Shown here one piece after another: positions 25,103 through 37,159 of a stretch of DNA of 64,000 nucleotides. The DNA lies in the NCBI GenBank assembly GCA_022885665.1, contig JAGQDJ010000130.1, forward strand, positions 62,001 to 126,000, in the 5' to 3' direction. The translations under genes were made by a program, and so were the position numbers. The notes under the pieces are model-generated. The model searched no databases. It had not been told where the DNA came from and was given only the letters and a program-made list of their open reading frames with translations. The DNA is from Triops longicaudatus. Taxonomy: Eukaryota; Arthropoda; Branchiopoda; Notostraca; Triopsidae. The first letter of the stretch is position 1. Every line of letters begins with the position of its first letter.

Positions 25103-26129
25103 TACTTATAATTGGTCTGTATATGAAAAGCCAATGTTTACATTGCCAAACTGACAGTATTAACCAAGAGGATTTAGCAAGAGCAAATGCTGACATTTCC
25201 GATACATGAAAAAATATAAAGTAACTAAAAAATGTCGATGTAACTAAACACAATATAACTTGTCGATGACCACTAATTATTATTGAATTAGAACTTTACA
25301 CTACAAAAAGCTTGGAATGGCGAGAAACATACTGTGGTGATTTGTTAATTGTTGGTGTTAGTTTCCGATGTAATGCATTTTAATCATCCTTAAGATAACA
25401 GTGCCACGTTTGTCAAGATCCCATGGGTCACCGTACACTCTGTCTCAGTGTCTTTCGGCGTCTGTAGCTTTATGAATTTTCATGCGGGCTTTGAGCCGCC
25501 CACACCCGGCAGATATTCATTGTCCTTTTCTACGTTAACCACACCTTATGTCTTTGTGCGCGTTTGTATGTGAATAGACCTTTTATCCTCACAGTAATGC
25601 ATTGAGAAGGATTAGCTCCTAGAACACTAGTCTTCTTTTACGACCATTTTCTCTCTTTCTCAAGAGCCAGGCCAGTAATCGGGAGAAAAATAAGAAAACT
25701 AAATAAATGCTCTCTAGAATAGGAAGTCTTGTAGTACGTGAGCCATGAGCCGTTACAGTACTGTACTTTTCCTTGAGGGTCATCTGTCAAATCCAGTAGC
25801 TCGCAGATCTCGGGGAGATTTATTGGATTTCTTCCCCCATTAACTATTCTGAGCATTTATGTACAGTTTTGCGCAAGTAACAGAGAAAGACGGAGGGGTT
25901 ATAACGACAATATGGTTGTCAAGTGTGTGTATTTCTGTGCGTGACAAATGTTAAGTCTTCTAGCTGGCCCATTCCTATTTGGCTGTGTCATGCATGACAA
26001 GCTTTGACATGTTTTTCTTATTTTTTATTTTTGTGTGAAAATGATGCAACGCAACGACTTCCGATAATAGCTTGACAAAGCCATCGACGATGCGTGATTG
26101 AGCGTTTAACCTTTTCTTGAACCCAGAAA

Positions 26130-26420
26130 TAGGCCAGCCATAATTTATGACCGAAAATATCAGGGCTGAGATGACGGACGACCTCCGTGTTCTCCAGCTA
26201 GCCGAGATTCCCTAATCATCAACCATTGCAGGGATCCAAGCCTGTCATCTCTGCCCATTTTACTGGCGCCTAATAGGAGAACAGGAAGAACAATTACGCA
26301 ATTAGGTTCCAACGACAGCCCGGCGACGACTGTAGAAGAGTAACAGGCAGAAATGGCCGGTCGGGCGAAGAAATGGCCATCGGCTTGCGTAGGCCATTTC
26401 TCTCTCTTTATACCGCGTTT
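26130..26420. promoter_or_regulatory. Candidate cis-regulatory block
   Basis: A GC-richer island in AT-rich DNA, beginning with the near-palindromic homeodomain-like word CATAATTTATGA (26139-26150). It continues with CTAATCATCAACC and CAATTACGCAATTAGG. It has no sustained open frame. Regulatory function is inferred from motif density only. Confidence 0.25.
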
Positions 26421-28619
26421 TTTCGTTCGTATACTTGAGCTGTCGGCATTGTTGAGTGAAAAGCTGGTATAAAGGAGACAATTGAGAAAAAAAAATGCGG
26501 GAGCTTTTCGGGTCTAGGAATAGGTAGTCATTGACAGCAATTTGGACAGAATTTCAGTACTGGGTGGGAAATAATCGGTGACAACACTCTATAAAATGGA
26601 CATAAAGGATTATTTATGCTGAAGAGATCGATAGCTCTTGATAGTGGAGATGTTTGTATCGAGCATCTTTTATTTTATATATTGGTGTGAGCTGCTGACA
26701 GTATATGAGTCACAGAAATGACAGTAAAATAATTCGTCAACAGACAAAGACTGTGGACATTTACTATCATCGTACGTCATTGCAAAACATCGCAAATCAA
26801 ATGCAATTAGACATGTATATTTTTTCATGCAAATAATAAAAAAGGCAACATAGAATAAGTCAATGTTATGCACAGTTTGGTTATCTGTTTACATCAAATA
26901 TAGTAAGTAAATATAATTATTCAGAATTACAATATTAAAATTTGTGGAAAACCAGCAGTGTACGGTAGAAATATTGTCGTTTGTAAATAACTTAGTATTT
27001 TACCTAGATTCAGGATGGGATACAGAATGAAATTTTTACCATAAAAAATAAAATTTTGACAGAAGTGTTTCATGAAACCTATTGTAACGATAATTTGCAG
27101 ATACAATATCATTCACTATAGGAACGCACTATGCGTCACCTCTGAATAAATAGTATATCTTAAGAAGCACTGAGTTAAAAATAATGGAACAGTTGTAGAG
27201 GACCTATTTCCGAATGCTTCTTGATTACCATGCCAAAGAGCTTCGAATATTCTGTATATTTTTCTTTACAACGATCAATTGATGTTTAATATGTTCAAAT
27301 TAACTAAAATAGTCTTCCTTATTTTTGTTTTGGTTTCCCTCCTATCTGATATTTTGAAGCTCAAAACAAGTCAAGTTACGCAGAGTTGCCAAATTTCGCG
27401 AGTTTTTTCTGTGGCCGAGAAAACTGCTGTTACTATCGTCTGGAAGGACGACTTGTAATTTGTGTGCCTCCTGTCAATCGATATGGAACTATAATGTCTA
27501 AATATCTAGTGCATTGTTGTGTAAATTATGCTAAAGCTATTTTTTTTTAATTTGGGTACCAATGGTAAATGCAACGACGAAAAAATACCACCCGTTTTTC
27601 TAAGAAATGCAACAAAAATCAGACTTCATTTCAGACTTCGTTTAAAATTCACTTTTTTCACATGCAACTTTTTGGAATGTCATAAAATGTTATTTAACGT
27701 ACCGATTATTTTTTTTGCAGCCTCACGAAACCTTTTATTCAAAAGCTATGATTTTTGGTACTTTTGTATTGCGTTATTATTGACCCTTTGTGCAACATGA
27801 TAACATCTGTTACGATTGAGTAATAACTAATTTTATAAATTCAAGCCTTAATTTTTGGAACTGACAGACAATAAATATTTTTTTTTTTTCAATTAAAATT
27901 TCTATCTTTTTTTTACTGTTTTCTAGAAAATCTACATCTTACTTATAAACAAAACCCAGGTTTATCAGCTAGAAAAAATCATCCGATATCCAGGCAATTA
28001 ACCTAGTTTCCTAACTTGCCAACACATGCAACGCTATAAAGACTTAATTGTATTTTTCCTGTACATTTTTGAGGTGGTTTTGGGTATGGATACACGTGCA
28101 TTCCACCTTACTTCTCCTGCAAAATTTCCAGCATATTTTTAGCGAGATAATAAATTAGTTAGCATCTAAGCCCAATTGTTTTATTTAATTCTGTTTGCTT
28201 TCATCTTCAGTAGTTATTATTTTTTGACTCATTTATTTCGTATAGATGTCCCATTTTTGTTTAATTTTACTTCACCTCCATCTATTGCTATCGTCTGTTG
28301 TAGATAGGCCTATTTTAACTTATGATTTTAGTCGTATTTAGAATAAATTTAAAAAAATAGAGTACAGTCAAGTGCCTGAAAAAGGACTGACATCATAGAC
28401 TAAATCCTGTGATTTAACCTCAATTATTGTTGATAGAATTGCATTAACGCTTAAAGAATCGAAGCTACTACTAGCTCACATTGTTTATTAGCTTTCTCCG
28501 TATTATTCGTGTCCAATTGTCCCATACCTCTGCTTAAGATTTCTGCCTGAAAGAGGCTGAAGAACTGAAAGTCGTTTTGCATTTTAACTACAGCGTTGCT
28601 AAAGGAATGCTTTGCAGAC

Positions 28620-28765
28620 TCGTAATTGGCGAGGAGTAATTGCGTAATAACGCAGTAATTGGGGAACTAGGATGTGCTTGGATTACTTAGGCCCTTGGGG
28701 CAACTTGACGTCGACGACACGATTTTTCAGTCTTTTTCGCGAGCACATGGCCGGATTTTTGTCCC
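28620..28765. promoter_or_regulatory. TAATTG cluster, candidate homeodomain-bound element
   Basis: TAATTG occurs at 28623, 28637 and 28656, all on the plus strand and within 39 bp, with GTAATAACGC between and GATTACTT shortly after. TAATTG is a common homeodomain core. The following sequence to about 28765 is GC-richer than its surroundings and non-coding. Confidence 0.25.
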
Positions 28766-31700
28766 TGTTAACAAGTTAATTTAGCTTTTCTTAAGATGTG
28801 TCTCGAGTGGGGTAGTTGTGGACCCTAAGTTAGGAACGACTCCAAAGTCATCAAGCATTCATAGGGTCAACTTGTCCCTTTCCCCCTCACCACCATACAA
28901 GCCTTGATAGCTTAGCTGAGGGTCACGTACGAAGATACTAACTACGATTGAAGTGAGTTGCAAGCTTTTTTTGGTATAAATCCAAAAGGATCGAGATTGC
29001 GTGTGTTTTGTCAGATCTTTGCCGACACAAATGGAAGATTCCCTTTTCTCAAAATTTATAAGGCTGTGTCTCAACGATATTGTTCATGTTTTGGGGAAGA
29101 AGTGCTCCTGAATTGGCTATTGAAAAATTATATCGGAAAAAGCTTTTGTTGAAGTCTTTTATATTGTCTATTGTTCTTTTTATTTCCCCCTATTTTTTAT
29201 ATTCCACTGGTTGTGTTGAAAGGAGTTATAGTTGACAGATTTTTAAGAGTGGCATTCGGAACGTTCATAGCAACCTTGGCAATCAATTGTATCAGAATCC
29301 TGTCGCTGTTGGTTCAAAAACACAGCAGTAATGTTATTTGCTTTCCAGTGGCAATGGTTAAATAACTTTTGTTCAAGGAAGCTGAGTTTGTTAAGAAAAA
29401 CGGAACAATAATCTCAGCGAACGTTTATTAATTTTCCTTTTTGAATTTTTATTTACAATTTCTCTTTATTGCGTTCTGGGAGACTAAACTTTGGAAGATT
29501 TATTTAATTAAGAAAGAAATGCTGTACGAGACGTGTTCTTTCTAGCTTCGGAGAAGGGGAAGTTGAAGATATCAACGCCTTGGTTTTATTGATCCATACA
29601 TTGAGGTTAATATTGCCAGCGCGTGTCAATCCAAACTTTAGCCAAGTGGAAAAAACGAAAGAAAATGAAGGAGACCCGACAGACGAAAATGAAGTAAAAC
29701 GAAAAGAATCATTCCAGGAGAAGAATAATAAAAGTGCAAGCGAAAAAATAAAGAAGATCATAAGACAAAGCGACGCGACATATCAAAGGTCCGCACAAGC
29801 TCCCTTGCTTTCTTTTTGCCTTACTTCAGGTTTTGGAAGGTGCCGAGAAAGGGAAAGCGCTGAAAAGAAAGGTAAATAAGAGATAACATGTGTCACATTA
29901 GAGTACGAGTTACACGCTTTTCGCATTGGACGGAGTTTCGCTCTTCCCGAATTACAGAAAGCATCCGTTGGAAAATTGCGTTTCTCCTCCGTCAGCCGTT
30001 ATCATTTATGCCTTGACGACGGATTTTAAGATTTTCCCCCTTTCTCTCCCTTCCCACATTTTTTTTATTATATGACAACCACGATCTCGTTTTACCATGA
30101 TCCATTCTGATCCATGAATTCTATACACTGAACACACACAACTCGTCTTAGCATAACTCGAAATTTTCGTTAGTTTCCGTTATTTATACCAGTAAGATAT
30201 TTTTTTAAAGTTTTTATTCCATTGCGTAAGGAGCCACATTTCCATAAAAATGGGAAAAGTCGCAATAAATTACTTGAAAAATTAAGTGAAGCTCCGTACA
30301 TCGACACTAGAGAATAAGAGCAAAAGCAGTAACGTTGACTACGTTTCGTGTTTTGTGGTAATTTAAGTTACCCGTATCAAAGGTAATTGTGTTTTAAATT
30401 GAAATTAATTTGTTATGTCAAAATAATTTAAATTCTGGTATATAAAGCAGTTCAGTTCTGTTAAAGAAAATCACTAAGTAAATCTGCACGGAAGAAAAGT
30501 CCATAATTGGCAAAAGGTATGGAGTGTTAGCTGATTCAGAAACATATAATGTGAAAATGTTAGTTGCGTTGGTAAGTCATATTACATGGGCATATAAATC
30601 ATTGTTAACGTGATAGTGAACATCGTGGTGAACCGAACTACCTACGGACAAAAATTGCTCTACATTTACGACATTTCCCCGTATGCACATATTTTACGGC
30701 ACCGTTTTTCAGAACTGAACGACAATGGCTCATCAAATTAGGAGAGTATTCAAATTACTGGCTATAAGCTAGCGCTATGCGAAAATTGGGGTCGAAATGG
30801 CCCGGACTACCTTAAGGTTTCCTAAATTATACCCTATGCTAATACTTCCTTGAATAATTGCCCGAATAACCGGAGCAGCATGCTCTTTCTTTCGTGCGGA
30901 TTTTTTTTCTTGCTATTTATGAGTTATTGCCATGGTTTCAGCGTATAATCACATTGTGCACTTGGATAGAACGTTGGGTAACGATTTTTTTCCGTTTCCT
31001 CCTTCTGTGGACAAAAAAAGATTTTTATTATTTTGCTTATTGATATTGTCTTCGCAAAAAGGCTCTGTCAAAGATAAAAACTATTGTCAAGCTAAGGAGT
31101 TTTCGGAAAACAATATAAAAATAGTTTTGATGGAAAATTCTAGCAATCGTGCATCTAAACCAGTTATCAAAATTCTGTTGAGAATTTTGAAAAATATATA
31201 ACTGTGCGTAATCCTTACAAATTCCCTACGGAATTCGGTAATAAGAGCGCGAAATCTGTTGCCTCACGCAATTTAATTTAAGATTTTTTTTACAATTCCC
31301 TTAAAACGTGTTTAAAGTTAGAATGAGCCTTATAGTTTGGATTTTTCCCAAGTAGCCCTGGCGAAAGTGCAACTAGATGTCGCTAGCCGAGTTGCTGCCA
31401 TCATAGGTCTCATTGTTGACTGTGTGAATACCTCCTTACTTGGCTTTAATTCAGCAGTACAAGTTTCACGTGACTTGATTAACGGCCCGATATACACGAA
31501 CTCCTTATGGGAGAATAACATGAGAAATAGTCAGACACCAAACCGTAAAAGTGGATCCAAAACACCAAAGAAACTGTTCTGACAGTAAAGATGCAGTTCC
31601 AAATAGCTTCTGGAGTAATTGAAGCGTTTTTAGCAAAAGTGTCAGTTAAATTTTGTAAACTATGATTTAATTTTTGCCGTCTTTTATTATACGGAAAAAA

Positions 31701-32795
31701 AGAGTAAACTAGCGCAATAGGTCTAATGCTTTAATATTTGAACGGATAAAGAAACATGGAATATATTGGCATTTTTTGAGAAACCACGTGTGAAATTTTA
31801 AGCTTTTGAATGTCCGGAAATTCCTGATATTTGTGTATACTGGGATCTTAACAAGATTTTCGAGTGATTCAGAGTTCTGTCTCTGTTTACAAGCTACCCG
31901 TGTTAAAACGAAAATTTGTGCAAGGGTAACTGCGTAGCGTCAACGCGGGGTGTATTTTGCACCCGGACAAATGCGTTACAACTTTTCTTTCCCCTCAAAA
32001 TATCGATTCCAGCGCAAAATATTACTTCTGCTAAGAAATATCTCCTGAAGTCTACCTTTGGTCTTGACTTCAGACCCATTTGTTCAGCCTCCTAACCCAC
32101 CTCATGATTCGAATCCAGCGTAGTAACTTGATCCTCCATTATCCCCTTTTTCACCCTTTTCTCTCTTCTGCTCTGCTCCTCTGTTTTGCCTAACAAAACC
32201 CCTGTCTTAAAAAAGCAACACGGGCGATAAAAGGCTTTCTTGATGACCTTTTTCTTCAAAGTCCAGACTTTTCCTGTCTTCCCTTTTTTCTTTGCGTGAA
32301 ATAAAAACAGAATATTCTTTTCCTGCCATCTTTTTCTATCTTGCGTCTTCAATTTTCTTACCCGCTTTTTTCGCTTCACTCTGATAGTCTTCAAGCAATA
32401 GCCATTTCTTCTCAACTTGCTCTAAAGAAAAAAAAAAAAATTCCCTCGTTTTTCTTTCCCCTGGGCAAATTCTCTCTTCTTTTGGGCCACAATGGCGTCG
32501 CTACCTGTACACGTCCTCTGTTTCTAAGCGAAAATTTCAACACCCCAAAGGGCGCTATCATCAAGAACGTTTTTCCCATCCATGAAAATTTGATTTCCTC
32601 AATGTTGACCAATCACGAAAAGTCATCGTCCACCATAATTTTTTCTCTTCTTATTCTTTGAGGCTAAAAAACAACAACAAAAAGTCAAAATAGGACTTAA
32701 AAAGCTACGCAGATAAAATACAATTAAAAAAATATACGAATTGAAAGGTATTGTCCAGTACACGCAAATTAGATAAAATAAATACAATACAACAA

Positions 32796-32978
32796 ATTAC
32801 AATAAAATATCGTTATAACGAACCGTTCAGAAATATCAGTATGGTTCGATATTTTCAAAACTTCGTTGTATCAACTGCTCTTTTTGTAATTTTACCTAAC
32901 TCGGGACCGCATAACCCGTCTACTATAATCAACAGTTCGTTACAAAAGGGTTCGCTATAACTAAATTGTGTTGTACTG
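32796..32978 (+). mobile_element. Short inverted-repeat element (GTTATAACGAAC family)
   Basis: The left part has ATCGTTATAACGAACCG and the right part GGGTTCGCTATAAC ending TTGTACTG. The interior block GGACCGCATAACCCGTCTAC corresponds to the copy at 10310-10665. Outer boundaries are decayed; a CAGTAC at 32756 is an alternative left end. Confidence 0.55.
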
Positions 32979-32999
32979 TAAGGAAAATAATAATATTAA

Positions 33000-35900
33000 T
33001 TAAATGAGCAATTGATACTCAAGGCCAACTACCCTAAGTTCACCCTACGACTTAAACGCATTTCACGGTTAACCGTTGTTTATAAGGGCAAAGGAGGGTC
33101 GGTTAAGGGGTTAAGGGCATGGGGTAGGAGGAGCCAGGGGCGGGTAAGAAAAGGTGGAAAAGTGGGTTGCATTTTATTGATCTTGTCTTTGGCTATCAAA
33201 CAGTCCGTTGCTGTATCTAGTGTCCCCCCTTCCCCCCGTTTTTTCATAAAAGGATACGAGTGGGGTGGGTAGAGGGCGCTCGCTTTCTTTTCTTTTATAG
33301 GCCACCTGATGGTGACGCTATCAAACGCGATAGGGGACGCTTTTGGGTCATGGACGCAGAAAAGGCAAGTGAGGATCTGAAGAAGCAGCAGAAGGAAATG
33401 GCGAAAAGGGGCGGGGAGAAAACTAAAGGAGGTGTAACGCATAGTACTAGGGGCAACTTGGGGTAGAGAGAGAGAAAAAGACAATAAAAAAACGTGGTGC
33501 TGATAATCGATGTTGGGAGATCTTCGAGTTTGTGGTAACAGTTCTTTTTCAGCTTAGCTCAGGGACCGGGTAAGAGGGTCTCAGGGGTGAAGTTCTTTTG
33601 CTTTCGGGGGCGAAAAGTGTAGAAGGGTTTTTGGAGGACGGAATGAAGTGAGGGGGAGGAAATTGATTAAAGAAGGATGGAAAGTCAAGTGTTGTTGAAA
33701 GATTGGATTTGCAGGAAAGTTTGGGTTTTGAAGGGGTTGAGGGAAAAGTAGGGGTGAAGTCTTGAAAAGGGAGACCACAGGTACGTGAATAACAGCAACG
33801 GAATTGAAATTGACGTCAATCGGCGAGTTTTTGGAAACATGTTTGTCTTTCCTTTGTTGGGGAAGAAAAAGGATTCAATAGCCCGAGAAAAAGTATCGAT
33901 TTCAAATTCACAAAAGGAAGCGACCAGGAAAGAGCGTTTTGTGTCCTGGGGATAAAGGGTGGGGATTTTGGAAAATTGATAGGGGAAGTTGAGAAAATTG
34001 TTTTTGTGTGGCGGTAGAAGGGCTAGTTTAGCATAGGTGACGGTACAAGCTTTAGTAAGAGTCTTTACTGACCAATCTGAGTTAGCTAGATTGGAAGTAG
34101 GTTACGTGGCTATGGTTTTCATTGGAGTTGGGAATTACGCTATTAGTGTCATTTTAGCCCTGGTACCGTGCTAACTTGGCCCGAAGCAAACTAAGACCAG
34201 TTTAAACATGTTGTGTAAAATTTACTGCATTAGAGCATTGTTTTTGCTTGGCAAATATAGGAACAATTTGTTACACTTTGGACAGTTTGACTCGTTGATA
34301 GATTCTGCAAAGAATTCTTGCACATTTTGTGTATTAATTAGAAAAATCTTGGTTTCTTAGGTCGAAAGTTGTGAGAGCTTTTTTACACGGGTTGGGGGAC
34401 TAACTGTCCAAGTGTTAAATTAAAACAAGTTAACTCTTAACTCAAGTTTAGAATTATATAACAGGTGTTATATTGTGTAACGTAGAGTTGTCTGACACCG
34501 CCTCTTTCGTAGTTTAAAGCAGTCTTACGTAAACCTGGACTTACTGCCTTAGTTAATTGCTGAACCAACCAAGTTTCCATTAACTTAACCTGAGTTAATG
34601 GCCGAGTTAACTACCAAAGTTAGTATCTATTTTATCACTACGCTTTTCTGTGGAATGGTCTAGTTTTATAATTAACACGTTCTAAGTGAGTTAAGCTGAG
34701 TTAGTACCCAGGGTTACAATCGTGTTATCTAGCCGTACTTACAAGAATGATGGTTAGATGCTCTCGAAGGTTGTAGACAGAATTCGAATATAATATATCT
34801 CGTGAATCAGAAGTTGCGCACGAAAACAGCCTAGATCGGACACCAACCCATATTCACACTGCACGACATTAGGCAACTGCTCCGGTTAAGAATTAGATTA
34901 CCTAACGTGGCTTCTCTTGAAGGTTAAAACTTCGTTGTCTTTTTTTTTCCTTTAAAATGAAGTGATTTGTTTTGAAAAAAAATGGTACCTCTGATTGAGG
35001 AAAGATGAATAGCAATTGTTTTAAGGAAAGGAATCCAAAGACGAAAGAATATTTCTTACAAAGGCAGGAAAGCTTAGAATCATAATAATTTCGCTCAGAA
35101 GGACGGTGAAGAAACGAAAATAAAGAAAAGTTTTAATCTTTGACATTTAGTGTAAGTTTGGGATAGAAAATGGTTGATGATTCCACTTTCAACAATGTAA
35201 TATAAGTTCTCGGGTGGAAAAGTTTACACAGAAATCCAATAATAGAGAGGTCGTGTAGGACACACTCGGGCTGTAGAAACTTGTGCTGAATGGCAAGTAA
35301 AACTTACTCAAGCGGTAATTGAAGTCCAGTATAATGCAAGTTTGATGTGAACGTCTCGACGGTTAAACTTAAAACTACGGACATCATTGTTTGACTTGAC
35401 AACCAGCATGCGTTCAACTGGATTGTCGAACAAAAGTACCATGCATCAAACTTAGGCACTGCTGGTCTCCGATCAAACCCCTAACGAAACTTAACGGCCG
35501 TGGCATCCAGACAAGACACGTGGTCGCCTGGCACTGCGTGCACTCGTCTTTGACGCTGCAAATGCTATAAAGATTATGTAGAAATGTATTCCAACAAAAC
35601 TTTGAGAACTTTACCGTACTAGATTCTTCTCAGAAAATAGAAGTAAGGAAACAAATTTGCGAAGAGAACAACAGAATATTAAGAACATGTCAACAATGAA
35701 AGTTTGAGAGCTTGACAAGCGTCGTCTACCGAAACAAAAGACAGAGAGTCTCTCAAGTTTGGCCAGCATCTTGAAAAGCGAAGTGCTCAAAGTTTTCCAA
35801 GAAAGTTTCCGAGAACGCGTATGAAAACGCAATGCGTATGCACGTGTATAACACAAACAACAAAAACAAACTTCACGAGGCAAAAGAGCTTGTAAACAAT

Positions 35901-37133
35901 GAATTGTAAACTTTAAGTTGGTGACTTAAACGGAATTTGAAAGATTAACAAGAAAAGTACAGAAAAAGTGCATCGGGCACGCCAATTTGTAGATAAACGT
36001 TCCTAAGCAACCAAACGAAAGTTTCATGATGTTATAGAACAACATAATGAATTTCGTGACTTCCTGGGTAAATATTAAAGTGCACAGGAATTAGGGAAAA
36101 TTTTTTTTTACAAAAATGGTTATATAAAATTTTTAAGGACTTGAATTCCGTGACGGTGAGATGTCGTAATGTTACTGATACGTACAAAATCACACTTATT
36201 GAAAAATACAGAAAAGATACATTTTTTAAAGAACTGCAGTAAAACTTCAAAGAAGCAGGTTAGGAAGTAACAGAAGCAGTAGAAATGCTAAGCATAAAAT
36301 TTCCATAACATTCTTTCTCAGGAAAAATGCACTCACGAACATATTAAATAATTCAGGAATCGTCACAATGTCGTAATCTTCAATTTTTCAAACGTCAATA
36401 TAAACCTCGTGAGTTTTCAAACACTCAGCCCCAAAAAAACATCAGCCTTCTTTAGTCATTCTTTCTCCACTAGGCTTTGATCGGTCTAATTACGGAGCCC
36501 ACGTCCTTTTGAAGTTATCCGATCACCTTTTGACGTCAATTCTTCCGCGTCAATAACCGTCTGGTACGGAGCATACTCTCTTTCGCATATCTTTCAAAAG
36601 GACTGAATAGCCTTGCTCGATATTATGCATGAAACCGAAAGTACCATCGGCATAAAATATAGGTATATTTTCTTAAGACTCGCCATTTCGTAAGACTTTT
36701 TTTTCTCTCTACCATTTCCTTTCCGAAAAGTTTCCTTTCCCATAAATTTCCTTTCTGACTATATTCAAAACGTGCTCGTTCGAATCAAAAAAGCCACGTG
36801 GTAACTGGCCCACCAGTAAGTTCTAGAAAGCCCTCTATTTTTTAAACTTTTTTTCTGTAAGGAACTAACCACTTATCTCTGTGATTTATGCCACGAAGAC
36901 TAGTCCAGTACATAAATCCCTGTGTAGATGGCAAGCTACGAATTGGTAGCCCCCAAGTGAGGATTTCAGCTAAGAGCCCACGAGAGGAAGAAGGAACGGG
37001 GAGATTCATGGCATTGAGAACAAAACTTGCTAATTAAGATGAGTTCATTAACAAAAACAAACAGTGAGAGACTGAGAGGAGTCGCATTCTAGAGAAAGAG
37101 ACACCGACAGACTTATACACACACCTAAAATTC
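33000..37133. other. Gene-free stretch
   Basis: No supportable gene. Around 33060-33800 the plus strand is strongly G/purine-rich. Around 34060-34720 the words GAGTTAA and GTTAAC recur. Open frames here are chance frames on skewed composition. Confidence 0.5.
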
Positions 37134-37158
37134 GAGAGAGAGAGAGAGAGAGAGAGAA
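37134..37158. repeat. (GA)12 microsatellite
   Basis: Uninterrupted GA dinucleotides. GAGA-factor-like by sequence, but there is no neighbouring promoter evidence. Confidence 0.9.
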
Positions 37159-37159
37159 G

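Larger units (their letters stand above)
25105..32790. other. Gene-free stretch with a few motif-rich blocks
   Basis: No supportable coding sequence. Two blocks (26130-26420 and 28620-28760) stand out by composition and motif content and are listed separately. Frames at 29580-29879 and 31337-31582 are unremarkable and overlap open frames on the other strand. Confidence 0.5.

Noticed and set aside
32104..32120. GATTCGAATCC resembling a tRNA B-box
   Set aside because: No matching A-box, acceptor stem or anticodon arm could be drawn around it.
32092..32415. Lys/Arg-rich 107-residue minus-strand frame
   Set aside because: Arises from pyrimidine-skewed plus-strand DNA; resembles no basic protein family I know.
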